A stretch of 36,619 nucleotides of DNA from Paracoccaceae bacterium (GTDB lineage Bacteria > Pseudomonadota > Alphaproteobacteria > Rhodobacterales > Rhodobacteraceae), in the NCBI GenBank assembly GCA_022824005.1, contig JAJEBG010000048.1:1-36619 (forward strand), given 5' to 3'. The translations under genes and the position numbers were made by a program. Of this stretch, positions 25,880 to 33,794 are shown piece by piece (positions within the stretch are counted from its first letter, which is position 1; every line of letters begins with the position of its first letter). The notes below the pieces were generated by a model that was not told the DNA's origin, did no database searches, and saw only the letters and a list, made by a program, of their open reading frames with translations.

Positions 25880-25909
25880 ATCTGGGAGCCGCTCAAACGG
25901 CTCCCAGAT
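25880..25909 (+). promoter_or_regulatory. Perfect 12-bp hairpin between dctP and dctQ (attenuator / mRNA 3'-end stabiliser)
   Basis: ATCTGGGAGCCG (25880-25891), 6-nt loop CTCAAA, CGGCTCCCAGAT (25898-25909), starting 13 nt after the dctP stop. The stem is perfect and G+C-rich, but no U-tract follows, so it is a partial terminator at best. Such hairpins after binding-protein genes protect the upstream mRNA from 3' exonucleases and keep the binding protein in excess over its permeases. Confidence 0.75.
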
Positions 25910-25924
25910 AATGACCCATAAAAT

Positions 25925-26497
25925 ATGAAAGAGATCGTCCAGACGATAGAGGGTCTGAGCGTGTGGGTTGGCCGTGCGTTCGGATGGTGTATACTTATTC
26001 TGACCTTGTCGGTTTCCTATGAAGTCGTCGTCCGCTATATTTTCAATGCGCCGACTGTTTGGGTCTTTGACATGATGGTTCAAATGTATGGGGCTCTGTT
26101 CCTTATGGCGGGGCCTTATGCTTTGGCGCAGGACGCCCATGTGCGGGGGGATGTCCTCTACCGGCTGTTCCCAGTTCGCTGGCAAGCCCGAATTGATTTT
26201 GTTCTGTATATTCTGTTCTTCTTTCCCGGAATACTAGCGCTCTTTTGGTTTGGATATGAAGTGGCCGCCGATAGTTGGCGCTACCAAGAAGTAAGTTGGA
26301 ACAGTCCAGCCCGTATCCAAATCTATTTTTTCAAATCTTTGATCCCGGTCGCTGGTGCTTTGCTCATTTTCCAAGGTATTGCCGAAATGCTTCGATGCTG
26401 GAACGCCATGCGGACAGGCATGTGGATGGAGCGCCTTGACGATGTGCGTGAGAGTGAGGATGTTCTAATGGCACAAGCGCAAGAGAATGCAAGTTAA
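25925..26497 (+). CDS. TRAP transporter small membrane subunit, DctQ family
   Basis: 190 residues with four predicted membrane segments: about 15-35 (FGWCILILTLSVSYEVVVRY), 50-72 (FDMMVQMYGALFLMAGPYAL), 92-112 (VLYILFFFPGILALFWFG) and 138-155 (SLIPVAGALLIFQGIAEML). EVVVRYIFNAPTVWV near the first helix and DAHVRGDVLYRLF after the second are typical of DctQ. It forms the membrane complex with DctM in the inner membrane and works with the periplasmic DctP. It begins 57 nt after dctP, downstream of the hairpin, and lacks a strong SD, which fits lower expression than the binding protein. Confidence 0.92.
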   Translation: MKEIVQTIEGLSVWVGRAFGWCILILTLSVSYEVVVRYIFNAPTVWVFDMMVQMYGALFLMAGPYALAQDAHVRGDVLYRLFPVRWQARIDFVLYILFFFPGILALFWFGYEVAADSWRYQEVSWNSPARIQIYFFKSLIPVAGALLIFQGIAEMLRCWNAMRTGMWMERLDDVRESEDVLMAQAQENAS

Positions 26498-26521
26498 CTC
26501 CTAAATTGGCAGAATTTTGAT

Positions 26522-27886
26522 ATGACCAACCCTGAAATTGCCATCCTGATGTTATGCCTGTTCATTTTGATGGTGCTGCTCGGTTTCCCGATTGCCTTCA
26601 CATTGATCGCGATGGGGGTTGGGTTTGGGTACTATGCCTACTACCAAGGCGGTATCGAAAGTCTCGCCGACTTAGTCAATAACAATATTTTCTACCTCCT
26701 GAACCAAAACACCTACTCGGTGATGGAGAATGATACCTTGGTCGCCATACCTTTATTCCTATTTATGGGCTATGTGGTTGAGAGGGCCAGTATCATTGAT
26801 CGGCTTTTCTACTCTTTGCGGCAAGCGGCACATAATTTGCCAGGCTCAATGGCGGTCGCGGCCCTCCTAACCTGTACAGTTTTTTCCACCGCATCAGGCA
26901 TTGTTGGGGCGGTGGTGACGTTAATGGGATTGCTCGCATTCCCGGCGATGGCGAACGCCGCGTATGATAAAAGATTTGCTTCAGGTGTTATTTGCGCGGG
27001 CGGCACATTGGGAATCTTGATTCCCCCGTCAATTATGCTCATCGTCTATGCGGCAATTGCCGAACTTTCGCCGCTTCGGCTTTATGCGGCGGCGGTCTTT
27101 CCGGGTTTATTGTTGGCCGGACTGTATATTGTTTATGTGATGGTTCGCGCCTTTTTGAATCCAAGTATCGCGCCGCGACCCAAGAGCGAAGAAATTCCCC
27201 CACGTCGGGAAATTTACTGGAACCTGCTGGTTTCATTTGTCCCCCTGACGGTGCTCATTATGCTGGTTCTCGGATCCATTCTGGGGGGACTTGCGACACC
27301 CGCGGAAGCGGCGGCCATGGGAGCTATGGGGGGATTAGTTCTGGCTGTGATATACAAATCCCTAACTTGGCGGCGCTTGAAAGAAAGCGTGTTTCTCACA
27401 GCAAAGGCGACGGCGATGGTGTGCTGGCTGTTCGTCGGTTCATGGACATTTGCGTCGGTCTTTTCCTATCTCGGTGGTCACGATGTGATTGAGCATTGGA
27501 TTCTTGGTCTGAGCCTTGAGCCTTGGCAGTTTCTCGTCTTGGTTCAATTGGTCATCTTTTTACTAGGATGGCCTCTTGAGTGGACTGAGATTCTTATCAT
27601 TTTTGTGCCTATTTTCTTGCCGATGCTTGATGCGTTCGGTGTCAATCCGTATTTCTTTGCCATGCTTGTGGCCCTCAATTTGCAGACATCATTCCTGACT
27701 CCGCCAATGGCCATGTCGGCCTATTATCTGAAAGGCGTGTTACGATCCCAAATTGAATTGATTGAAATTTTCAAAGGGATTCTCCCCTATCTTGCGATTG
27801 TCATTTTTGCGATGTTCTTGATGTACCAGTTCCCAGAGATTGCGCTCTGGTTCCCTGACTATCTCTTTGGCGAGTACATTCCGTAA
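26522..27886 (+). CDS. TRAP transporter large permease, DctM family
   Basis: 454 residues, highly hydrophobic, about 12 membrane segments. It is the ion-coupled transport subunit that moves the substrate using a Na+ gradient in known TRAP systems. Family features: N-terminal LGFPIAFTLIAMGVGFG, the DTLVAIPLFLFMGYVVE stretch, FSTASGIVGAVVTLMG, GGTLGILIPPSIMLIVYA and, near the C-terminus, LNLQTSFLTPPMAMSAYYLKG. The latter two are the repeated hairpin and proline-rich elements of DctM. It starts 24 nt after dctQ and ends 12 nt before the amidase ATG, so all four genes probably form one operon. Confidence 0.94.
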   Translation: MTNPEIAILMLCLFILMVLLGFPIAFTLIAMGVGFGYYAYYQGGIESLADLVNNNIFYLLNQNTYSVMENDTLVAIPLFLFMGYVVERASIIDRLFYSLRQAAHNLPGSMAVAALLTCTVFSTASGIVGAVVTLMGLLAFPAMANAAYDKRFASGVICAGGTLGILIPPSIMLIVYAAIAELSPLRLYAAAVFPGLLLAGLYIVYVMVRAFLNPSIAPRPKSEEIPPRREIYWNLLVSFVPLTVLIMLVLGSILGGLATPAEAAAMGAMGGLVLAVIYKSLTWRRLKESVFLTAKATAMVCWLFVGSWTFASVFSYLGGHDVIEHWILGLSLEPWQFLVLVQLVIFLLGWPLEWTEILIIFVPIFLPMLDAFGVNPYFFAMLVALNLQTSFLTPPMAMSAYYLKGVLRSQIELIEIFKGILPYLAIVIFAMFLMYQFPEIALWFPDYLFGEYIP

Positions 27887-27898
27887 GGGGTGGGCAAG

Positions 27899-29248
27899 AT
27901 GGCGATCGAACCGCCACCATCCGAACATCTCACGCGTTTGTCGGCCGTCCAATCCTCTGAGTGGATCCGTTCTGGTCAACTCAAGTCTGAAGCGTTGGTT
28001 CAGGCGTGTATTGAACGTATTCAGGCGACGGAGCCGGATATCGGCGCGTGGGCTTGGATGGAGGCCGAGCATGCGTTGAAGCAGGCACGCGAGATGGACC
28101 ACCGGCGTTGGCATGGCAAACCGGTGGGCGCGTTGCATGGTGTGCCGGTTGGCATCAAGGATATTATTGACACCAAGGGCATTCCCACAGAATGGGGATC
28201 TCCGGCTTGTGCCAATAGGATTCCGCGCAAGGACGCGTTTTTGATTGACCGCCTACGTGACGCGGGGGCCGTCATCATGGGAAAGACGGTCACCACTGAA
28301 TTGGCCTTTATGCATCCGAGTGATACGGTCAATCCGCATGACTTGGCACGCTCACCAGGGGGGTCGTCGAGTGGGGCCGCGGCCTCCGTCGCCGCTTTCC
28401 AAGTGCCCTTGGGGATTGGCTCTCAGACGAATGGCTCGGTCATACGACCGGCATCGTTTTGTGGGATCTTTGGCTTCAAGCCTTCGCGCGGTTTGATTTC
28501 AAGAACGGGCGTTCTTCGAACGTCCCAGTCGCTTGATCAATTGGGGGTGTTTGCACGCAGTCTCGAAGATATTGCCATCCTGGCCGACGCCCTCACAGGA
28601 CGAGATTCGGCCGATTCCAGCACGCTTTCATGTCCCAAACCTCAGATGTTAGACGGCGTCAAAAGTGAACCTCCGATTGAACCTTCGCTGGTATGGATTG
28701 ATGCTCCTTACCATAAGGAATTGCCCGATGACGTGAAGCAGGGATTGGAAGATGTGAGAGCTCTTCTTGCGCCTCGGGTAGAGACGATTCCGGCTCCGAG
28801 TCAGTTTCATCAATTATTGCAAACGCACAAGACCATCCAAGACGTTGAGATCGGTCGCAATCTCAAAAAACTCGCAGAGACACATGCAGAACTTCTGAGT
28901 GAGACATTGCTAGAGACGATCAACAACGGGCAGAAGATTGACAGAAAGTCGTATCAAAATGCCCTGCAACAAAAAGCCGCAGCGGAAACCTATTTTCGAA
29001 GGTTCTTTAACGACTTTGACGCCATTATCGCGCCCGCATCTCTCGGTGAGGCACCGCCTGTTGACGTCGGCACAGGCAATCCGATTTGTAGCACCGTCTG
29101 GACATTATGTGGGCTTCCCTGTCTGACGATGCCGATCTTGAATAGTGAGAGAGGGTTGCCCATCGGTGTGCAACTCATTGGCGGCCCAGAAGAGGATGAC
29201 CGGCTTTTGCGTTCCGCCAATTGGATATTGCGGGCGCTTGCCCCCTAG
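27899..29248 (+). CDS. Amidase-signature family hydrolase
   Basis: 449 residues from ATG 27899 (AAGGGG 8 nt upstream; a GTG at 27890 is also in frame). The Ser-cisSer-Lys triad is visible: Lys in GVPVGIKDIIDTKG, the cis-Ser in the Gly/Ser-rich loop SPGGSSSGAAA, and the nucleophile Ser in GSQTNGSVIRPASFCGIFGFKPS. These enzymes hydrolyse amides to acid and ammonia. It is not part of a GatCAB set, as no gatC or gatB is present, and its C-terminus is that of stand-alone amidases. Placement directly after dctM (12 nt) suggests that the TRAP transporter imports an amide or that the product shares the transporter's carboxylate substrate class (inference). Substrate unknown. Confidence 0.9.
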   Translation: MAIEPPPSEHLTRLSAVQSSEWIRSGQLKSEALVQACIERIQATEPDIGAWAWMEAEHALKQAREMDHRRWHGKPVGALHGVPVGIKDIIDTKGIPTEWGSPACANRIPRKDAFLIDRLRDAGAVIMGKTVTTELAFMHPSDTVNPHDLARSPGGSSSGAAASVAAFQVPLGIGSQTNGSVIRPASFCGIFGFKPSRGLISRTGVLRTSQSLDQLGVFARSLEDIAILADALTGRDSADSSTLSCPKPQMLDGVKSEPPIEPSLVWIDAPYHKELPDDVKQGLEDVRALLAPRVETIPAPSQFHQLLQTHKTIQDVEIGRNLKKLAETHAELLSETLLETINNGQKIDRKSYQNALQQKAAAETYFRRFFNDFDAIIAPASLGEAPPVDVGTGNPICSTVWTLCGLPCLTMPILNSERGLPIGVQLIGGPEEDDRLLRSANWILRALAP

Positions 29249-29272
29249 TTTGTTTTGGTTTAGACTGACTCC

Positions 29273-29473
29273 ATGGTAAACAACAAAATCATCAGTCTAA
29301 TCCTCGCCGCATTGGCCACGCTGCTCTTGGCCGCCTTTACGCTTGGACTCGCGCAAGGGATTTCGGCCGGATTTGCTGGGTTCTGGGGTGGACTCCCGTT
29401 TTGGATCATCACTTTGATTGTTTTGGCCTGTGCCGTTTATGATGTGTGGGAGACGTGTATTCGTAATCGATAA
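29273..29473 (+). CDS. Small hydrophobic protein, two membrane segments
   Basis: 66 residues with two hydrophobic stretches, about 6-28 (ISLILAALATLLLAAFTLGL) and 38-58 (LPFWIITLIVLACAVYDVWE), and a short basic tail. It follows the amidase by 24 nt in the same direction. No SD is evident before ATG 29273, but the hydrophobic pattern and the charged ends are typical of real small membrane proteins. Function unknown; I recognise no family. Confidence 0.6.
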   Translation: MVNNKIISLILAALATLLLAAFTLGLAQGISAGFAGFWGGLPFWIITLIVLACAVYDVWETCIRNR

Positions 29474-29524
29474 CACGTTGTGAGCCTGATCATTCACCGC
29501 CGGCGGTTTATCTCGGCAAGATTC

Positions 29525-30457
29525 TCAAATTGTCTTTGACTGACACCATTTTGACAGGATGTAATGGGCGGTCATTAAATCTAGATGTGCCCCTCCGCCA
29601 TTTTTGAACAATGTGATTTCGTCATCTCGGACGCGGGCAAATGCGCCTTTTGGGAGATCATAGAAGTCCGCGAGTACATCGCTTCGCTCAATAACGGATT
29701 GGGCGATAGGAATTTTAATTTCACCAATTTCATCAACGGTTGTCTGAAAGCAATCGACAAATATGCGTGAAGCTCGAATGGCGTCGTCGTCGGCTTCTCG
29801 CATATCGGCTCGAAAGGCTCCAATTAAATCGATATGGCAACCCGGTCGCAACCACTGACCTTTGAGGAGTGGCTCAATCGACAAAGTGGCACACGCAATA
29901 ATGTCCGATTGGCACACATATGTCTCAAGATCGCTGACAGGGAAGATATTGAAGCGATGGCGATAAGTCTTTGTCACCTCTTGAGCTCGAGATAGGGTGC
30001 GATTCCAGATGAAGAATGAGGCTTTGGGAAAGGCCGCGCCATAGGCTTCAATGAGTGAGCGTGCCGCCGAGCCCGCCCCCAGAATTAGAATATTGGCGCA
30101 ATCAGGAGGAGCCAATCGAAGCGCTGCTAGCAACGAGTCGGCGGCCGTTTTCCATTTGGTCACAAGACGAAAATCAATCAGCGCAACTAACTCACCTGAC
30201 GAATCATCGAATAGCGTCACTGCGCCGTTGGTCGTTGACAAACCGCGCGCCTTATTGGACGGCACGACGAGTGCCGTTTTGACGAGACTCCCCATTCCGT
30301 CAATCCAAGCGGCGCGTGAGAGAAGGGTATTCTCCCCGCGGGTGAGAAATTGATCACTCAATTGAGCCGGCGGGAGACGATGACAATCAGCGATGAAATC
30401 GGCCAGTTCAATCCAGTCGAGCAAAGGTTCGGCTTCTTCGAATGGTATGAAATCCAT
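29525..30457 (-). CDS. Ornithine cyclodeaminase / mu-crystallin family reductase
   Basis: 310 residues from ATG 30457 (reading MDFIPFEEAEPLL); the frame is open to 30508, but the SD-like AGGA lies just before the 30457 start. NAD(P)-binding fold with the motif ILILGAGSAARSLIEAYG and the family stretches VKTALVVPSNKARGLSTTNG, LVALIDFRLVTKWKTAADS (the Lys-Thr-Ala region) and LFKNGGGAHLDLMTAHYI. Members are ornithine cyclodeaminase, delta1-pyrroline-2-carboxylate/thiazoline reductases, alanine dehydrogenase (AlaDH) and ectoine-degradation EutC; the sequence alone does not decide. The Lys-Thr-Ala stretch argues for a functional enzyme. It is convergent with the small membrane protein gene and lies 166 nt downstream of the ABC exporter on the same strand. 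Confidence 0.86.
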   Translation of the reverse strand: MDFIPFEEAEPLLDWIELADFIADCHRLPPAQLSDQFLTRGENTLLSRAAWIDGMGSLVKTALVVPSNKARGLSTTNGAVTLFDDSSGELVALIDFRLVTKWKTAADSLLAALRLAPPDCANILILGAGSAARSLIEAYGAAFPKASFFIWNRTLSRAQEVTKTYRHRFNIFPVSDLETYVCQSDIIACATLSIEPLLKGQWLRPGCHIDLIGAFRADMREADDDAIRASRIFVDCFQTTVDEIGEIKIPIAQSVIERSDVLADFYDLPKGAFARVRDDEITLFKNGGGAHLDLMTAHYILSKWCQSKTI

Positions 30458-30623
30458 CACATTCTTTTTCCTATTGGTCTCACATATTAGTTTTTGCCCA
30501 AGTTCCATATGGGTTCAGCGAACTCTCCAATGGAAATCAATCGCTTGGCAAATGTCGCCATTTTTGAGTCCCACACAGCGACAAAATATTCCTAACGGCG
30601 CGTCAAGAATGAAATATTGCTTC

Positions 30624-32468
30624 TCAAGCCGCGGCGAGTTCCTCGTCTTCGGCCAGTTGTCGGTGCCACATGGCGGCGTAACGACCTTCGGCTGCCAACA
30701 ACTTGTCATGTTGACCCCGCTCAACAATATGACCGTCTTCCAATACCACAATCATATCAGCATCGACGATTGTCGATAAGCGATGGGCGATGGCAATGAC
30801 AGTGCGCCCTTCCGCCATGGTTTGAAAACTGGTTTGGATTTCTTTTTCTGTCTCGCTGTCGAGGGCCGAAGTGGCTTCATCCAAAAGAAGAATTTTTGGG
30901 TTCTTCAGCAAGGTTCGAGCGATACCCACGCGCTGTTTTTCACCTCCCGAGAGTTTAAGACCGCGCTCGCCGACCTCAGTTTGATAGCCATGCGGTAAAT
31001 CTTTGATAAAGTCATGCAGCTGAGCCGCCTTTGCCGCCTCCTGAACATCGTCTTCACTCGCGTAGGGCATCCCATAGGAAATGTTGTATTCAATCGTTTC
31101 GTTGAAGAGGACGGTATCTTGAGGGACGATGCCGATCTGACTGTGCAGACTGTCTTGAGTGATTTGGCGAACATCTTGACCGTCAATTTTGAGCGATCCG
31201 GCGGTCACATCATAAAAACGAAACAGTAATCGGCCAATCGTTGATTTCCCTGAACCAGAGGGGCCGACCAATGCCACCATCTCGCCTGGCTTGATTTCCA
31301 AATTGATGCCCTTGAGGATGGGCCGATCTGGATCATATCCAAATTCGACATCGGTGAATTCAATTCGCCCCCCTGCAATCTCCAAGTCCTTGGCACCGGG
31401 CATGTCGTTGACTTCGTAACCCTGTTCGAGCAAATCAAACATATCGCCCATATCAACGAGAGATTGTCGTATCTCACGATAGACGCTGCCGAGGAAATTC
31501 AGCGGAATAGAGACTTGAATCATATAGGCGTTGACGAGCACGAAATCTCCGACGGTCAGACGGCCATCAAGAACACCGTAAACGGCCAAGAGCATGACTC
31601 CAACGGTACCAGACGCGATCAGCACTGCTTGACCAAAATTCAGGGCGGCGAGGGAATAGCTGGTTCTGAGCGCGGCCTGTTCATAGCCACGCATAGAGAT
31701 TTCATATCTTTCTGATTCTCGGTCTTCGGCATTGAAGTATTTGACAGTTTCGTAATTCAGGAGACTGTCAACCGCCTTTTGATTGGCTTCGGTGTCTTGC
31801 CGGTTCATCTCGCGGCGAATTTGCACCCGCCATTCGGTCACTTGAAAGGTAAACGAGACATACACCACGATGGTGACCACGATGACAGAAAAATACCAAA
31901 AATCGAGAACGACCAGCAGAATAACCGCAATCATGGCAAGTTCAAGAATCAGCGGCGCAATTGAAAACAACATGAATCGCAAAAGGAATTCGAGCCCTTT
32001 GACACCGCGTTCAATGATTCTTGACAGACCCCCCGTTTTACGAGCGATGTGATAGCGCAACGACAGTTTGTGAATGTGCCGAAAAGTTGTGAGCGCCAAG
32101 AGGCGCAAGGCACGTTGTCCGACGCGAGCAAAAATCACATCCCGAAGCTGATCAAACCCAACCCCAAGGATTCGCGCCCCACCATAGGCCAAGGTGAGAC
32201 CGACGGCTCCGATTCCCAATAGAAGAAGGGGATTTTCATGACCTTGTCCAGCCAGTGTGTCGACCGCGCTTTTGTAGATGAGAGGTGTGCCGACCGTCAC
32301 CACTTTCGCCGTCGCCAGTGCCAACAATGCCAACACGACTCGAAATCGAATCTCTCTTCGGTCTGCTGGCCAGAGATATGGCGCGACCGCCTTGATCGTG
32401 CGCCAACCGCTTCGCCGAGCTTCGCTGCTGGCTGAAGTGTTGTGTTTATTGTCAACCACTATTTGCAA
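30624..32468 (-). CDS. ABC exporter, Atm1/ABCB7 type (fused permease-ATPase)
   Basis: 614 residues. The N-terminal membrane domain (about 45-330, six spans) includes AKVVTVGTPLIYKSAVDTL and RKTGGLSRIIERGVKGLEFLLRF, features of the Atm1/HMT1 branch, with YETVKYFNAEDRE (coupling-helix region). The ATPase domain has Walker A GPSGSGKST, Q-loop IGIVPQD, signature LSGGEKQRVGIARTLL, Walker B ILLLDEATSALD and H-loop IAHRLST. Atm1-type homodimers export glutathione-linked sulfur or metal complexes from the cytoplasm and help with metal tolerance and Fe-S balance. The start is unsure: TTG 32468 opens the frame but GGAG is only 2 nt away; GTG 32459 has the same GGAG 11 nt away. Substrate inferred from subfamily. 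Confidence 0.9.
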   Translation of the reverse strand: MQIVVDNKHNTSASSEARRSGWRTIKAVAPYLWPADRREIRFRVVLALLALATAKVVTVGTPLIYKSAVDTLAGQGHENPLLLLGIGAVGLTLAYGGARILGVGFDQLRDVIFARVGQRALRLLALTTFRHIHKLSLRYHIARKTGGLSRIIERGVKGLEFLLRFMLFSIAPLILELAMIAVILLVVLDFWYFSVIVVTIVVYVSFTFQVTEWRVQIRREMNRQDTEANQKAVDSLLNYETVKYFNAEDRESERYEISMRGYEQAALRTSYSLAALNFGQAVLIASGTVGVMLLAVYGVLDGRLTVGDFVLVNAYMIQVSIPLNFLGSVYREIRQSLVDMGDMFDLLEQGYEVNDMPGAKDLEIAGGRIEFTDVEFGYDPDRPILKGINLEIKPGEMVALVGPSGSGKSTIGRLLFRFYDVTAGSLKIDGQDVRQITQDSLHSQIGIVPQDTVLFNETIEYNISYGMPYASEDDVQEAAKAAQLHDFIKDLPHGYQTEVGERGLKLSGGEKQRVGIARTLLKNPKILLLDEATSALDSETEKEIQTSFQTMAEGRTVIAIAHRLSTIVDADMIVVLEDGHIVERGQHDKLLAAEGRYAAMWHRQLAEDEELAAA

Positions 32469-32711
32469 ACTCCGTTCTACTCCCCCAATGTGCTACATTT
32501 TGTAATTTTAAAGGCAAGTCATTTTCACCTAAAAGGCCAGAACGCTCCAATAAAGGTGTCGAACGGTTCATATGACCAAACAGATTGTGAAAGAAACTTG
32601 TAGTCACATTGATGAATAGGGTATTTTTGATCAATTGATTTCGGCCTTCGATTTGCACCGGTCTACGATGAAGTCATCGGGGGTGTCTAAAAATTTGGAA
32701 GATGAACCCAC

Positions 32712-33755
32712 ATGATGATGAATAGACTCGGCGATACGGATATCTATATCAGTGACCTCTGCTTGGGCACGATGACATTTGGTACACAAACCCCCGAAGA
32801 CGATGCCCACCGACAAATCGATATGTCTATTGATCATGGCATCAACATTATCGACACGGCCGAGATGTATCCCGTCAATCCGATTTCGGCGCGAACGCAA
32901 GGTGATAGTGAGCGTATAATTGGCCGTTGGGTCAAAACGTCAGGACGCCGTGATCAAATCAAAATCGCCACAAAAGTCACGGGCGAGGGCAATAAAATCA
33001 TTCGTAATGGGATACCGATTTCAAGCCAAACAATTCGGACCGCCATTGAATCCTCTCTGCGCTCGTTATGCACTGATTATATTGATCTCTATCAGTTGCA
33101 TTGGCCGAATCGTGGCTCGTATATGTTTCGAAAGAACTGGCATTATGACCCAACTGGGCAGGATATTTCTATCACATTGGCGCATATGGAAGACGTTCTA
33201 GAAGTGATGCAAGAGTTGATTGATGAAGGATTGATCGGTTGCTTCGGCCTCTCGAATGAAAGCGCTTGGGGAACCTCTCGATGGTTACGTATGGCGGAAG
33301 AGAAAAATCATCCAAAAGTTCATGCGATTCAAAATGAATACAGTTTACTCTGTCGGTTGTTTGATACTGATCTCGCTGAACTGGCCCATAATGAAAAGGT
33401 CGGACTTCTTGCTTACTCACCACTAGCAACCGGTTTTCTGACAGGAAAATATCAAGATGGCGCAATTCCAGAAGGTTCAAGAAAGAGCATTTCGCCTAAG
33501 TTGGGAGGACGAGATACGGCGCGTGTGAGACCCGCGGTTGCCGCTTATCAGGCGTTGGCCGCGCAGCATGGACTTGACCTTGCGCATTTGGCTCTCGCTT
33601 GGTGCCGAACCCGACCCTTCGTGGCTTCGGCGATTTTCGGAGCCACGACGTCAGAGCAATTGGCCTATCTGCTGAAGTCAGCTGATATTGAACTGTCTGA
33701 GGAATGCCTCAAGGATATCAACGAAATTCACCGCCAACATCCCATGCCATATTGA
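32712..33755 (+). CDS. Aldo/keto reductase, Tas-like family
   Basis: 347 residues with the TIM-barrel AKR signature: LGTMTFG, IIDTAEMYP (catalytic Asp and Tyr), KIATKV (catalytic Lys) and LYQLHWPNRG (catalytic His). Cofactor-binding elements are GLSNESAWGT, QNEYSLLCR, LLAYSPLATGFLTGKY and, at the end, IFGATTSEQLAYLLKSADIEL. The 347-residue length, the VNP-x-SARTQGDSERIIGRW stretch and the long loop RNWHYDPTGQDISI-like region correspond to E. coli Tas, an NADP(H)-dependent reductase. Three ATG codons lie in tandem at the start; the first is given. It is convergent with serA. Physiological substrate unknown. Confidence 0.92.
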   Translation: MMMNRLGDTDIYISDLCLGTMTFGTQTPEDDAHRQIDMSIDHGINIIDTAEMYPVNPISARTQGDSERIIGRWVKTSGRRDQIKIATKVTGEGNKIIRNGIPISSQTIRTAIESSLRSLCTDYIDLYQLHWPNRGSYMFRKNWHYDPTGQDISITLAHMEDVLEVMQELIDEGLIGCFGLSNESAWGTSRWLRMAEEKNHPKVHAIQNEYSLLCRLFDTDLAELAHNEKVGLLAYSPLATGFLTGKYQDGAIPEGSRKSISPKLGGRDTARVRPAVAAYQALAAQHGLDLAHLALAWCRTRPFVASAIFGATTSEQLAYLLKSADIELSEECLKDINEIHRQHPMPY

Positions 33756-33794
33756 GGATCATCGGTCAGTCTTTGTCTGGTCGGTCGTGGAGGG

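Noticed and set aside
27899-29248. Glutamyl-tRNA amidotransferase subunit A (gatA)
   Set aside because: No gatB or gatC is nearby, and the gene is embedded in a transporter operon; stand-alone amidase is the simpler reading.
29496-29507. Perfect palindrome ACCGCCGGCGGT followed by TTT between convergent genes
   Set aside because: It could only form a four-base stem with a tight loop and has no proper U-tract, so it does not make a convincing terminator.
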